A stretch of DNA of 39,062 bases from Candidatus Yanofskybacteria bacterium CG10_big_fil_rev_8_21_14_0_10_36_16 (GCA_002794035.1 PCXQ01000002.1:1-39062); one strand, 5' to 3'; positions 8,152-17,209 are shown, numbered from the stretch's first letter. Numbers and translations: made by a program. Notes: generated by a model from the letters alone, not told the origin.

Positions 8152-9222
8152 ATGAATACTCACATTCTTAGCAAAAGAAATCTCAGCTTCACAGACGAAG
8201 AAGCCGAGGATTTTAGACAAAAAGTATTAAAGATTAAAGAAGAAGTTCACAAAGAAATTATCGGGCTTGATGAATCAATTGAAGGTCTAATTGTAGCACT
8301 TTTGGCTGGTTATAGCGGCAGAGGCCATGTAATTTTTGAAGCTGCTCCAGGCAGAGGTAAAACTCTTTTGATTAATGTTTTGGCAAGAGTAATGGATCTT
8401 AAATTTAAAAGGCTCCAGGGTACTCCCGACTGGGAACCCAGCGATCTTTTATACTCCCAAAAAGTAGAAGGCAAGACAATCCACGGGATTGTTTTTTCCG
8501 AAGGTCCTATTTTCACGAATATCCTTCTCGCAGATGAGCTGAACAGGAACACCCAAAAATTCCAAGCAGGTTTATTAGACGCTCTTGAGGAAAAAATGGT
8601 TACGTTTGAAAATGAACCCCGAAATCTGGGTCCAATCTTTCACGTTTTCGCAACTCAAAATCCGATCGAGACAGCTGGAACTTATGGCGTTTCAGAAGCC
8701 CTTATGGATAGATTCATGTTCAAAATATTTGTAGGGTTCCCAACGACAGAGGAACTTCGTCAAATTATTGCGAGAGATCAAGTGCCCAAAAAACTAAATG
8801 TACTCCTTGCACCTGCAGAACTTACAAAGTGGAGCAAATTAATTTACGAAAATTATACACTTAACCTAAAACCGAATTCTACTCCGGTTCGCTATATTGC
8901 CGACATAACAGAAAGAGCATATTATCACCCAGCAAAAAAGGAAGGCGAGGGTGGAGAATCGCCCTCAGTAAGAGCCGGCGAAGATCTAAAAATTGCAGCA
9001 GGCGTTGAAGCATTCCTGGGTGGGCGCGATAAAGTTAGCCAGCAAGATGTAAAAAAATGGATTATACCTGCCTTTCGAGGCAGATATGCCATTAGTAAAA
9101 GATTGGCAATTGAGTTTGGCTATGGTGGAGAAAAAGGAGAGAAAAGCCACCTAAACCACCTGACCGACAGTGTTTTGGCAGATATCATAAACAACACCCC
9201 ATTCGTTCCAAAGGAGGTATAA
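8152..9222 (+). CDS. moxR: MoxR family AAA+ ATPase
   Basis: This 356-residue AAA+ protein has Walker A in EAAPGRGKTLLINVLA, Walker B in NILLADELNRNTQKFQAGLL, sensor 1 in FATQNPIETAGTYGVSEALM and the arginine-containing DRFMFKIFVG. MoxR ATPases act as chaperones that remodel partner proteins carrying von Willebrand A (vWA) domains. It is the first gene of a six-gene operon containing three such proteins, the classic MoxR/Bat arrangement. A ribosome binding site (CCAGGAGA) precedes ATG. The next gene starts 1 nt after its stop. Family assignment is firm; the client is unknown. Confidence 0.93.
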   Translation: MNTHILSKRNLSFTDEEAEDFRQKVLKIKEEVHKEIIGLDESIEGLIVALLAGYSGRGHVIFEAAPGRGKTLLINVLARVMDLKFKRLQGTPDWEPSDLLYSQKVEGKTIHGIVFSEGPIFTNILLADELNRNTQKFQAGLLDALEEKMVTFENEPRNLGPIFHVFATQNPIETAGTYGVSEALMDRFMFKIFVGFPTTEELRQIIARDQVPKKLNVLLAPAELTKWSKLIYENYTLNLKPNSTPVRYIADITERAYYHPAKKEGEGGESPSVRAGEDLKIAAGVEAFLGGRDKVSQQDVKKWIIPAFRGRYAISKRLAIEFGYGGEKGEKSHLNHLTDSVLADIINNTPFVPKEV

Positions 9223-9223
9223 A

Positions 9224-10105
9224 ATGCCGGATCAAAGATTACGATTATTTTTATCAAAAAAAATACACGGAATGCTTGCAGGCGATCATTCAAGCCAACA
9301 AATAAGCACCCGCGGTTATGAATTTGATGAGAGAAGAGAATATAGATTTGGTGATGACCTAAGATCAGTTAATCCTTTATCTACCGCAAAAAGAGGCGAA
9401 AACGCCAAACCAAGAGTGGACATAAAGCAGGTTGATAAAGGCGTAAATATAGTTTTTGTCATAGATTGTTCAAATTCAATGCAATTTGGAACTTTTAAGA
9501 GTAAGTATGAACAAGGGGTAGATCTAGCATTCAATATTAGCGAAGCTGCAATGGGAGGAGGAAATAGATTTCGTTTTATTGTTGTTGATAATGAAATAGT
9601 ATACGATAGTGGCCTTATATTTTCACAAAGCATCATATTAGAAAATGAGCCTAGGATAAAAAGACTAACCAGCAAAACCAAGACCACATCTTTCTCTAAC
9701 GCCATAAAATACATTGAAGATGGAATGGAAGAAGGCGTTTTCAATAGGCCGGGTTTAATATTCATCATATCCGATTTTTTAATTAACTGTCATGACAGTA
9801 ATTATTTAGAAAAAAATCTTGCTGACCTAAATAACATCTTCAGAATCTCTGAAGAGGTAGACACAATAGCTCTAATAATGAGAGACCCGGCTGAAACAAA
9901 AATACCGGGTCTTGGTATGGGTTTTCTTAGATTGTCAGACCCTGAAACAGGCATGAGTTTTATAGCAAAACAAAGCTCGGATACACTTGACAAACTTATG
10001 GAAACTTTGAAAAGATATGAACTAGATTTCCTTTTAGTAGATACTTCTACAGAATTGGAAAGGAACCTTGAAAAATTAGCTGATTTACTCGAAGAAAAGC
10101 ACTAG
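9224..10105 (+). CDS. DUF58 / vWA-like protein of the Bat operon
   Basis: The 293 residues match the DUF58 family, which regularly accompanies MoxR. The N-terminal part holds STRGYEFDERREYRFGDDLR followed by a stretch (SVNPLSTAKRGE) in the place of the usual RxIDWxxTARxG motif. The C-terminal half is vWA-like, with a MIDAS-type metal site FVIDCSNSM (D-x-S-x-S) and a later ISDFLIN. There is no membrane segment, so it is probably cytoplasmic. A strong site, AAGGAGG, stands before ATG. The partners on both sides support a role with the MoxR ATPase. Confidence 0.85.
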   Translation: MPDQRLRLFLSKKIHGMLAGDHSSQQISTRGYEFDERREYRFGDDLRSVNPLSTAKRGENAKPRVDIKQVDKGVNIVFVIDCSNSMQFGTFKSKYEQGVDLAFNISEAAMGGGNRFRFIVVDNEIVYDSGLIFSQSIILENEPRIKRLTSKTKTTSFSNAIKYIEDGMEEGVFNRPGLIFIISDFLINCHDSNYLEKNLADLNNIFRISEEVDTIALIMRDPAETKIPGLGMGFLRLSDPETGMSFIAKQSSDTLDKLMETLKRYELDFLLVDTSTELERNLEKLADLLEEKH

Positions 10106-10119
10106 GCACAGGAGAACAC

Positions 10120-11589
10120 ATGCAGGCAACAGCTCAACTCACAAAACTTGCTACAATCCTCGCTGTGCTGTTCAGCTTTGAACTGCATGGCCAGGCTCCA
10201 TTAAAACCCTTAGTTGTTGAAACTCAGGTTGTAAATAAAGATTTTTTACCGGGTCAAAATGTTGAAATTAAATTTGGTCTTTCTGTAAGGAAGGATGTCA
10301 ATTATGATCCTAGCGGACTCGAGAATGTTGGCGACAACTTCTCAGTCCAGGAACTAGTTTTTACAAAACCAGTCCCAATAGGCCAAGAAAGAGAATACAA
10401 CGCAACAATTGCTACGCTTATTCTCAAGCCTGCTGACACCTTGTCATATGGCCAATACAAGTTAGAAGGCCTAGAAATAAAATATGACTTCCCTGTTTCT
10501 AGCTTTGAAAAAAACAAGGATGGACAAGAAGTCCTTGTTACAAAAAAACAAACAGAAAAAGTTGCCATACCAGCAGTAAATCTTAACAAAGTACCCCTTG
10601 TGGCATTTATTTCCTATGATGAGTCTTTTCAAGATGTGGTCAACATAAGTGAGCACACAGTACTAAGACTTGTAATCTTAAAAGAAAAAGGGGTCCAAAT
10701 ATTAAACGGGATCCCGCCAAACGAACTGGCAAAGGAAGGCATTAAAGATGCTTCAAATCTTGAAGGGCCAAATCTAAAACCCTTCAGCCTAATTAATTTC
10801 TACAACGAAACAATCGATAGAGGTCCTTATGAGGAATTAATATATGAGTATACATTGGCGCTTTATGAAGTAAGTCTAATGAAAATGTTTGAAATTCCCA
10901 AAATGAATATTTTTTATAGGGTTACAAATGAGTCCGACGGCTCAAGCTCTATTGAAAATTTTTCAACACCGGTTGTAAAAGTCAGGACCAATAGTGTTTT
11001 GATGGAAACCAGTGAATTCAAACCTCTCAAAAAAATATTGGGAGGCATGGAAAAAGATCGATACTGGCTTGTTTCCTATTTGCCAATATTGATAGCTAAA
11101 GTTCTGGGATGTCTAGCCCTTGTTTTGGCACTTTGGGGTTTGTCGGGACCATTTGTTCGGCTATTATCTCACGTAAAAAAGGTGGGTATTGCCAATATTA
11201 TACGCTCGACAAAAACAAAAATAGCTTTGTTTGTTAATAGTTTTTATTTTGTGAGCATGTTCAATTTAAAATTTAAATTAAGTGCTCTAGAAAAAAATCC
11301 AGACCAAGCAAAACTCAAAGATTTTATATGGGAATTGCGTTGCCACATCGGCAACATGGCCAAATTAAAACAAAAAGAGTTGGCCCACTCATATACTGCA
11401 CAAGAAATGCTTAAACATTTGCAACAAAGATATAAAGCAACAGAAATAGGCGTACTAGAAGCTGCTGAATATCTTCAAGATGAAGAAATAACTAACCAAG
11501 ATGTGGCTGTATTAAAAGAAGAACTTAATAAACTTAATAGGGCTAAAAAAATCAGACGATCCTGGGTTAAGAAACTACAAAGGAGGTAG
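10120..11589 (+). CDS. BatD-like membrane-anchored protein
   Basis: The 489-residue protein has a signal-type segment at about residues 8-25, a large exported beta-rich part starting APLKPLVVETQVVNKDFLPG, a membrane helix near residues 320-345 (around VLGCLALVLALWGL), and a charged helical cytoplasmic C-terminus. This plan and position resemble BatD (oxygen-tolerance family), but sequence similarity is weak by eye. It lies between the DUF58 and BatA-like genes with 14- and 3-nt gaps and has its own AGGAGA site. Function within the Bat complex is inferred from context. Confidence 0.65.
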   Translation: MQATAQLTKLATILAVLFSFELHGQAPLKPLVVETQVVNKDFLPGQNVEIKFGLSVRKDVNYDPSGLENVGDNFSVQELVFTKPVPIGQEREYNATIATLILKPADTLSYGQYKLEGLEIKYDFPVSSFEKNKDGQEVLVTKKQTEKVAIPAVNLNKVPLVAFISYDESFQDVVNISEHTVLRLVILKEKGVQILNGIPPNELAKEGIKDASNLEGPNLKPFSLINFYNETIDRGPYEELIYEYTLALYEVSLMKMFEIPKMNIFYRVTNESDGSSSIENFSTPVVKVRTNSVLMETSEFKPLKKILGGMEKDRYWLVSYLPILIAKVLGCLALVLALWGLSGPFVRLLSHVKKVGIANIIRSTKTKIALFVNSFYFVSMFNLKFKLSALEKNPDQAKLKDFIWELRCHIGNMAKLKQKELAHSYTAQEMLKHLQQRYKATEIGVLEAAEYLQDEEITNQDVAVLKEELNKLNRAKKIRRSWVKKLQRR

Positions 11590-11592
11590 GAC

Positions 11593-12753
11593 ATGGAACT
11601 CAAGCACCCTGAATTCCTGCTGGGAATTTTAATATTTGTCCTCCTCCTTTTTTTTATTTCTAAAATTAGGAAGAGGCGCGGCATATCTTATTCAAGCAAA
11701 CTTGCCACAGCAAAAATTTCTTTTATCTGGAAAACAATATCAGTATTACCTAAAATTTTATATCTATCTTTGGCTTTTGTGCTTTTGTTTGCTCTTGCTG
11801 CTCCTTTTATAGAGGAATCCAGCACAGAAACAACTATTATAGGCAAGGTGCTTGTCCCCTGCATTGATGTATCAGGCAGTATGGATATAAATATTGATCT
11901 ATACGCCATGACAAAACTAGAATTTGTTAAAAAAATACTCCAAGAATTTCTAGAATCCCGAAAAGAAGTAGACTCAGTCGGGCTCACCGCATTTTCAGGA
12001 GGAGGCGAAGGATGGGGAGCTGGTGTAATCCAATACCCCACTCTAGATAAAGACCTCTTTATAAATTCGTCCAAAAGAATAACGGGTTCCATGTTCGGCG
12101 GTTCTACGGCTATCGGAGAAGGAATATTTGTATCCGTTCTTGCCATAAATGAAAACATATGGAATAAAAAACTACGACAAGAAACAGGCAGCCCAGATGC
12201 TGAATTTGATATCATCAGACTATGGAATGCCGTTAATGCCCTTAATATGCCCGAAATGGGACTGCCGAATGAATCTTCAGGATCTGAGGATAATGCAATT
12301 ATTGCAGAGGCCATTAGCTTAACCCCACCGGAAGAAAACAAACACAAAGTAATTATTCTATTTTCTGATGGAGATTCTAACACTGGTCTTGATCCAATAA
12401 AATCAATATGGCTGGCCGCACGGCTTGGCATAAAAGTTTATTACATTGAGATAAGAGACAATGAGGCTTATAGAAACTCGGATGGTTTTATCGTTCGGGG
12501 TGAAAATTATAATATACCGGAACATCTTAAAAATCTAAGAATAATGGTTAATCAATCCGGTGGAAAATATTTTGCCGGTGATGATTATGAAGATGTAAAA
12601 AGATTCTTTATGGAAGTAAGCAGATTAGAACAAAACGAGGTCACTACGAAAATAAAATACAGCAACCGAGAATCATATCAGCAATTTATATGGTTAGCAG
12701 CAGGAATTTTGGCATTACTGATATTTATTGAGAATCTTTTTCCCAGCAACTAG
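11593..12753 (+). CDS. batA: vWA domain membrane protein, BatA-like
   Basis: The 386 residues have the BatA layout: two N-terminal membrane helices (about 8-22 and 53-74), a vWA domain with an intact MIDAS site (VPCIDVSGSMDI, a later Thr in GGSTAIGEG, and ILFSDGDSNTG), and one C-terminal helix ending IFIENLF. The start MELKHPEFLLGI is typical. Such proteins are held in the membrane with the vWA domain outside and are partners of MoxR. The ribosome binding site AGGAGG overlaps the end of the preceding gene. Confidence 0.85.
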   Translation: MELKHPEFLLGILIFVLLLFFISKIRKRRGISYSSKLATAKISFIWKTISVLPKILYLSLAFVLLFALAAPFIEESSTETTIIGKVLVPCIDVSGSMDINIDLYAMTKLEFVKKILQEFLESRKEVDSVGLTAFSGGGEGWGAGVIQYPTLDKDLFINSSKRITGSMFGGSTAIGEGIFVSVLAINENIWNKKLRQETGSPDAEFDIIRLWNAVNALNMPEMGLPNESSGSEDNAIIAEAISLTPPEENKHKVIILFSDGDSNTGLDPIKSIWLAARLGIKVYYIEIRDNEAYRNSDGFIVRGENYNIPEHLKNLRIMVNQSGGKYFAGDDYEDVKRFFMEVSRLEQNEVTTKIKYSNRESYQQFIWLAAGILALLIFIENLFPSN

Positions 12754-12770
12754 CACAAAGGAGAGAAACC

Positions 12771-13364
12771 ATGAAAGTACTAACAGCTTTTATTCTATTA
12801 AGTTTAGCTATTGTCCCTGCATACTATGGCATTCTTCACAATGAATACAACGAAGTAATGAAATCAAGCAACACAAACTTTGAACTAAAAAAATATAACG
12901 TTGCGACTGATTCCATAGATAAAGTTCGCAATAGTTGGGTCTACTGGCCCATTAACAAAATGCCCTTTCTAGACATTTTGGGCATAGATGAATATTTGGA
13001 CTATCAAAGAGGTAGAATCAAAGCAGAGTTAGGCGAATATGACGATGCAATGGCCACGCTTAATAATTGTGCCGAATCAAACAACAATGTATTAGCAGGA
13101 AACTGTTTATACCTATTGGCGAATATTGCCCTTTATAGGGGCAATGTAAACACTGCGGAAAAAAGATGGAAGGAGGCGCAGGAAAAATATCCGGGTGGTC
13201 ATGATTACGACACTCAGGTAAACCTGGAGCTTCTCCAGTCACAAAAAAAGAAAGCGCAAGCGATGGCTGCAAAAGCAGGAGCTGTACTAAGCCACAGGAG
13301 AAACAATAACCCCAATACATTAGTACAACCGGGTGCAGGCAAAGACAAAACAATAAAACCCTAA
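12771..13364 (+). CDS. TPR-type protein of the Bat operon (BatC/BatE-like position)
   Basis: The 197-residue protein has one N-terminal hydrophobic anchor (about residues 4-22), then repeated helical pairs that look like tetratricopeptide repeats: YQRGRIKAELGEYDDAMATL, NCLYLLANIALYRGNVNTAE and RWKEAQEKYPG. A basic, low-complexity tail follows. TPR proteins between two vWA genes are usual in Bat operons and probably act as scaffolds. An AAGGAGAG site precedes ATG. The tail after about residue 160 is unlikely to be folded. Confidence 0.75.
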   Translation: MKVLTAFILLSLAIVPAYYGILHNEYNEVMKSSNTNFELKKYNVATDSIDKVRNSWVYWPINKMPFLDILGIDEYLDYQRGRIKAELGEYDDAMATLNNCAESNNNVLAGNCLYLLANIALYRGNVNTAEKRWKEAQEKYPGGHDYDTQVNLELLQSQKKKAQAMAAKAGAVLSHRRNNNPNTLVQPGAGKDKTIKP

Positions 13365-13374
13365 GGAGGATGAT

Positions 13375-14469
13375 ATGCTAGAAGGATTGTCTTTGTCCAA
13401 AATTTTTTTCCTACACAATCAATACTTATGGCATGTTTTTTTGGCCAGTATTGTTACTTTTTTTCTTTATTTGTTTTGGTCCTTAAGAATTTGGAGGTTA
13501 TACAAACATTTTGGAGGATATAACAACTGCAAAAAACAAGCAAAACAAAGCAAAACAAGTCTTCTTGGTCCATTTAAAATTATGGCCAAAGTCTTGGTGA
13601 TGACTTTTCTTGCACTTCTTATAGGTCTATCTCTTCTTGAACCATCCATAAAAGAACATGGCGAAGAAAACCAGTACGAACCTTCTCAAATAGTTGTATC
13701 TATTGATAGCACATTAAGTATGCTAGCAGAAGATATTAAGCCCTCAAGAATTGAAGCTGCAAAAACTGAAGTTTATAACTTAATAGAGAGAGTTAAGCGT
13801 GAGGGTGGAAAAGACAAAATTGCCCTATATAGGTTTACGGATATTGCAATTCCTGCTGTGGTCGTACCCACACAAGACTACGACATCTTAAATCATGAAA
13901 TTGGCCGTATCACAAAAGGGTTTTTAGGAAGATTTAAAACACATGGTACAAATATATGGGATTCTATAACCCAAGGACTAAAATCTTTCACCTCTGATGA
14001 TCAAATAAAAATTCTAATCATAATCACGGATGGCGAACAAGCAACAGACGATGAACACTTGGACAAAACACGCCAAGAAGCCATTGAATTAAGAAACAGA
14101 AATGAAGATGTTAAAATATTTATAGTAAGCATCGGCACCATAGAAGAAGAACCCTCTTTAATCCCCAAGGTAAAAGACGAGTCGGGCAATGTTCTTGAAT
14201 TCTATACTCAAGAGGCAGGTCCAGATGAAGGTAAATTCATAGAAACAAGACCTGACAAACAATACATTGAAGAGGTTTGCAGTCAAATTAATTGCAAACC
14301 CATAGTTTCCCAATCAGGGAAAGAATTATCAAAAGAATTAGATACTATTCTCACCGAAGAACGCAAAGTAATAGGAGTAAAAGAATCTCCTAAGTTTAAA
14401 AATATAACACCACAATTTATAATAGCTAGCTTATTGTTAATGCTATTTATGCCACTAGCCAAGATTTAA
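13375..14469 (+). CDS. batB: vWA domain membrane protein, BatB-like
   Basis: The 364 residues show two N-terminal membrane helices (about 18-38 and 66-85), a vWA domain and a C-terminal helix (about 347-362). The MIDAS motif reads VSIDSTLSML, so the canonical D-x-S-x-S is D-x-T-x-S here, a conservative change. Downstream are HGTNIWDSITQGL and IIITDGEQATDD. It is the last gene of the operon: 10 nt after the TPR gene, with an AAGGAGG site and a strong terminator after it. It is paralogous in plan to the gene at 11593. Confidence 0.82.
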   Translation: MLEGLSLSKIFFLHNQYLWHVFLASIVTFFLYLFWSLRIWRLYKHFGGYNNCKKQAKQSKTSLLGPFKIMAKVLVMTFLALLIGLSLLEPSIKEHGEENQYEPSQIVVSIDSTLSMLAEDIKPSRIEAAKTEVYNLIERVKREGGKDKIALYRFTDIAIPAVVVPTQDYDILNHEIGRITKGFLGRFKTHGTNIWDSITQGLKSFTSDDQIKILIIITDGEQATDDEHLDKTRQEAIELRNRNEDVKIFIVSIGTIEEEPSLIPKVKDESGNVLEFYTQEAGPDEGKFIETRPDKQYIEEVCSQINCKPIVSQSGKELSKELDTILTEERKVIGVKESPKFKNITPQFIIASLLLMLFMPLAKI

Positions 14470-14476
14470 TCTTGGC

Positions 14477-14507
14477 AACCCCGCCAACTTAAGCGGGGTT
14501 TTTATTT
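14477..14507 (+). terminator. terminator of the moxR/bat operon
   Basis: AACCCCGC and GCGGGGTT pair around an 8-nt loop, followed by TTTATTT. It begins 8 bp after the last stop codon. Confidence 0.85.
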
Positions 14508-14510
14508 ATA

Positions 14511-14538
14511 AAAAAAAGCCGATTACAATGTATCGGCT
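14511..14538 (-). terminator. terminator of htrA, overlapping its stop codon
   Basis: AGCCGAT and ATCGGCT form the stem; on the minus strand eight Ts follow. The TAA stop of htrA (14523-14525) lies at the base of the loop, so the hairpin doubles as coding end and terminator. Confidence 0.8.
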
Positions 14539-15596
14539 TCCTTATTCTCTCCCACTACTATTTTAACTTTTTCCACAGCATTAGGAGTTCTTTTTTTAAT
14601 TTCTAAAAAAGCTTCTTTGCCGGGGCTAAGACTCCGCTCAAGCCAACGAAACCCCACATCGTCTTTAACTTCTTGAGCATTTACACTCAAAATGATATCC
14701 CCTTGAGATATGCCGGAATTAGCAGAAGGCCCATCGGGCACCAAACTGGTAACCATGACGCCCCCGGCATCTTGAAGCCCCAATTGTTTTCTAATTACCG
14801 AACTTAGCTCATTTACATTTTGAACATTTATACCAAGATATCCAAGAGAGGTTTTTTCGTTTTTTATATCCTCAACAATCTTTTTTACGACATTAGAGGG
14901 TATAGCAAACCCAATTCCAGCGTTACTGCCAGTCCTGCTAATAATCATCGTGGGGATACCCACAAGCTCACCGTCTAAATTTACTAGGGCACCGCCTGAA
15001 TTGCCGGGGTTGATAGCTGCATCAGTTTGTATCATTTGGTGAGGTAATTTACTGCCATTCATATCTATTGATCTAACTGAACTTACAATACCGCTAGTTA
15101 ATGTACCACCAAGGCCAAAAGGAGATCCAATAGCCAATACATGCTCCCCCACTCTTATAGAATCTGAGTCTCCAATTTCCATAGCTTTAAAGTTTGCTAC
15201 TGATTCTTCATTAATCTTAATTAGTGCCAAGTCTGTGTCAGGGGCCACTCCAACTATAGTTGCTGTTATTTTAATGCCTGTAGGCGAAACAACATAGACC
15301 TTTCTTGCACGTCTTTTAATTTCTTGGCCATTAACGCTAGAATCTTCTTGTATTACATGCTTATTTGTAACGATATAACCATCTTTACCCCAAACAACAC
15401 CGCTCCCGCTTCCGTCTGCACTTTGCGGCCTACCCTGAATCACTACAGTAGCCTCAACCTCTAAAGTTACTACGGAATCCTTAACATTGTCGTGTATTTC
15501 TGAAAATGTAAATCTGCCGATTGGTTTGTCTTGGGAAAACGCCGGACTTAACCAAATAGCAAACATAAACACAGAAAAAAACATTGCTGTTCTCAC
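14523..15596 (-). CDS. htrA: HtrA/DegP-type serine protease with PDZ domain
   Basis: A complete trypsin-like protease: His in GYIVTNKHVIQ, Asp in DTDLALIKI and Ser in INPGNSGGALVN, followed by one PDZ domain (LGYLGINVQNV to SLSPGKEAFLEI). A signal or anchor segment lies at the start (MFFSVFMFAIWLSPAFS). HtrA proteins degrade or refold damaged envelope proteins. I chose the GTG at 15596 because AAGGAG stands 6 nt before it. The frame is open for 15 more codons upstream, without a comparable site. That gives 357 residues, a usual length for a one-PDZ form. Confidence 0.92.
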   Translation of the reverse strand: MRTAMFFSVFMFAIWLSPAFSQDKPIGRFTFSEIHDNVKDSVVTLEVEATVVIQGRPQSADGSGSGVVWGKDGYIVTNKHVIQEDSSVNGQEIKRRARKVYVVSPTGIKITATIVGVAPDTDLALIKINEESVANFKAMEIGDSDSIRVGEHVLAIGSPFGLGGTLTSGIVSSVRSIDMNGSKLPHQMIQTDAAINPGNSGGALVNLDGELVGIPTMIISRTGSNAGIGFAIPSNVVKKIVEDIKNEKTSLGYLGINVQNVNELSSVIRKQLGLQDAGGVMVTSLVPDGPSANSGISQGDIILSVNAQEVKDDVGFRWLERSLSPGKEAFLEIKKRTPNAVEKVKIVVGENKEADTL

Positions 15597-15628
15597 TTCT
15601 TTCTCCTTTGAAATTTTTAAATGTCTGA

Positions 15629-15657
15629 TTGTAAGATACAATATAAAATGCTAAAAT
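15629..15657 (+). promoter_or_regulatory. promoter of uvrC, probably leaderless
   Basis: TTGTAA, 17 nt, TAAAAT, then exactly 6 nt (GTCAAC) before the ATG of uvrC. No ribosome binding site can fit, so transcription probably starts at the ATG. Confidence 0.6.
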
Positions 15658-15663
15658 GTCAAC

Positions 15664-17019
15664 ATGAAAATAGACACGACATCAATCCCAAACTCTCCTG
15701 GAGTTTATTTTTTTAAGGGCAGAAATGGCCAGGTTCTTTATATTGGCAAAGCATCGAACCTTAAAAACAGACTTAACTCTTACAAAAAGAACGATAGCCC
15801 ACGTATTGAAAAAATGGTTGAATTAGCTGAAAAAATTAAGTGGCAGGAAACTGATTCTGAAATTGAAGCCCTAATTCTTGAATCCCAGCTTATTAAAAAG
15901 CAGAGGCCTAAATTCAATATAATGTTAAGAGATGATAAACAATATTTTTACATAGGATTTAGCAATGAAGAATTTCCACAAATTTATATCACCCACCAGC
16001 CCCAAAACCCCAAATTTAAAAACAAAAAACTTTTTGATTTTTTGGGACCTTTTACTGATGGAACAGCGCTAAAAATTTCTTTGCGCTTGCTTCGCAAAAT
16101 ATTCCCCTACTGCAACTGCAAACAAAAGCACAACAATTATTGCTTAAATTACCACATAGGAAACTGCCTTGGAATCTGCTGTATAAAAAATCCCGAATCA
16201 AAAATTAAAGATCTAGATTTCAGAAAAAAAGAATATATTAAAAACATAAAAGCGATAAGAGATGTGTTAAGTGGCAAAAAGGATTCAGTAATTAAAAAAT
16301 TCAAAAAAGAAGTACAAGAATTGTCTAAAAATGAAAAATTTGAAGAAGCAGAGATACTACAAAACAAAGTTCACAAACTAGAAAAAGTCTTTGAAAATTC
16401 CCAAATTGTTCTTAATAGTAAATATTTATCAGGGACCAGAATTAATCAAAATCATAAGAAGGTTTTAAATGAAGCAAAAAAGTCACTAGGTCTGTCTTCG
16501 ACACCCTTTCGCATTGAAGGTTACGATATAGCAAATATTCAAGGGGAATATGCCGTAGGTGCAATGATTGTTTTTAAAAATGGCCGTCCGGATAAAACAC
16601 AATACAAAAAATTTAAAATCAAAAAAGTCTCAGGCGCAAACGATATAGCGATGTTAAAAGAAATATTAGAACGAAGATTTAAACATAATGATTGGGCGTA
16701 CCCTGAACTAATTATCGTTGATGGAGGCAAGGCACAGTTTCAGATTGCTAAAACTATAATTTCTAATTCCCAATTTTTTATTTCTAATAAAGTTCAAGAT
16801 GCGGAAAACAAAATTTTCAAACCCACTATTATTGCGTTAACTAAAAATAAAAAACACAAAGGTATTAAAATTTATATTAACGAGCAAAAAAACTCCACAC
16901 ACTTAACAAAACTACCGCCCGCTGTGAAAAATTTAATATTAACGGTTAATGCCGAGGCTCATAGGTTTGCAATAAATTATTATAGAAAATTGCACAGAAA
17001 ATCCATGAGCAATTTATAA
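15664..17019 (+). CDS. uvrC: UvrC excinuclease subunit, short form
   Basis: This 451-residue protein carries the UvrC core of nucleotide excision repair. It has an N-terminal GIY-YIG nuclease (SPGVYFFKGRNGQVLYIGKA), a cysteine set (FPYCNC, NYC, NCLGICC) matching the Fe-S cysteines of UvrC, a UVR motif near residues 215-240 (KNEKFEEAEILQNKV), and the RNase H-like second nuclease with GYDIANIQGEYAVGAMIVF, ELIIVDGGKAQ and EAHRFAINYYRK. It ends right after that, without the C-terminal helix-hairpin-helix DNA-binding region (UvrC is usually near 600 residues). The stop is followed at once by a terminator. A true family member; full function is uncertain. Confidence 0.9.
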   Translation: MKIDTTSIPNSPGVYFFKGRNGQVLYIGKASNLKNRLNSYKKNDSPRIEKMVELAEKIKWQETDSEIEALILESQLIKKQRPKFNIMLRDDKQYFYIGFSNEEFPQIYITHQPQNPKFKNKKLFDFLGPFTDGTALKISLRLLRKIFPYCNCKQKHNNYCLNYHIGNCLGICCIKNPESKIKDLDFRKKEYIKNIKAIRDVLSGKKDSVIKKFKKEVQELSKNEKFEEAEILQNKVHKLEKVFENSQIVLNSKYLSGTRINQNHKKVLNEAKKSLGLSSTPFRIEGYDIANIQGEYAVGAMIVFKNGRPDKTQYKKFKIKKVSGANDIAMLKEILERRFKHNDWAYPELIIVDGGKAQFQIAKTIISNSQFFISNKVQDAENKIFKPTIIALTKNKKHKGIKIYINEQKNSTHLTKLPPAVKNLILTVNAEAHRFAINYYRKLHRKSMSNL

Positions 17020-17020
17020 A

Positions 17021-17052
17021 AACAGTTCCGCCTTTGCGGGACTGTTTTTTAA
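17021..17052 (+). terminator. uvrC terminator
   Basis: AACAGTTCCGC and GCGGGACTGTT pair with one G-T wobble around a 4-nt loop, followed by TTTT. It begins 1 nt after the uvrC stop. Confidence 0.85.
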
Positions 17053-17094
17053 ATCTTCCAAAGCACTATTACGTTAAGCAGTTAACCTCTTAAT

Positions 17095-17174
17095 GTCAGT
17101 CCTGCTCTTGAAAATTGTGTTTTTTTAATTTTTCATACACTATCATATGACAAACTTTCAAGGGCGGGGTCAAC
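17095..17174. repeat. intergenic inverted-repeat element, copy B
   Basis: The left arm is GTCAGTCCTGCTCTTGAAA (decayed relative to other copies). The right arm, complemented, is GTTGACCCCGCCCTTGAAAG. An inner dyad TCATA...TATGA lies beside the right arm. It sits between the uvrC terminator and the dnaB promoter. Here no gene start faces the decayed arm. Confidence 0.7.
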
Positions 17175-17194
17175 ATATTTCATTTTTTGTTATT

Positions 17195-17203
17195 TGATAT
17201 AAT
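17195..17203 (+). promoter_or_regulatory. extended -10 promoter of dnaB, probably leaderless
   Basis: TGATATAAT is a perfect extended -10 box, and its end lies 6 nt before the dnaB ATG. The -35 region is poor. No ribosome binding site precedes the start. Confidence 0.6.
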
Positions 17204-17209
17204 GTTTCC

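Noticed and set aside
11688..12431. Minus-strand open frame of 247 codons opposite the BatA-like gene
   Set aside because: It lies entirely within a well-supported vWA gene and has no recognisable motif.
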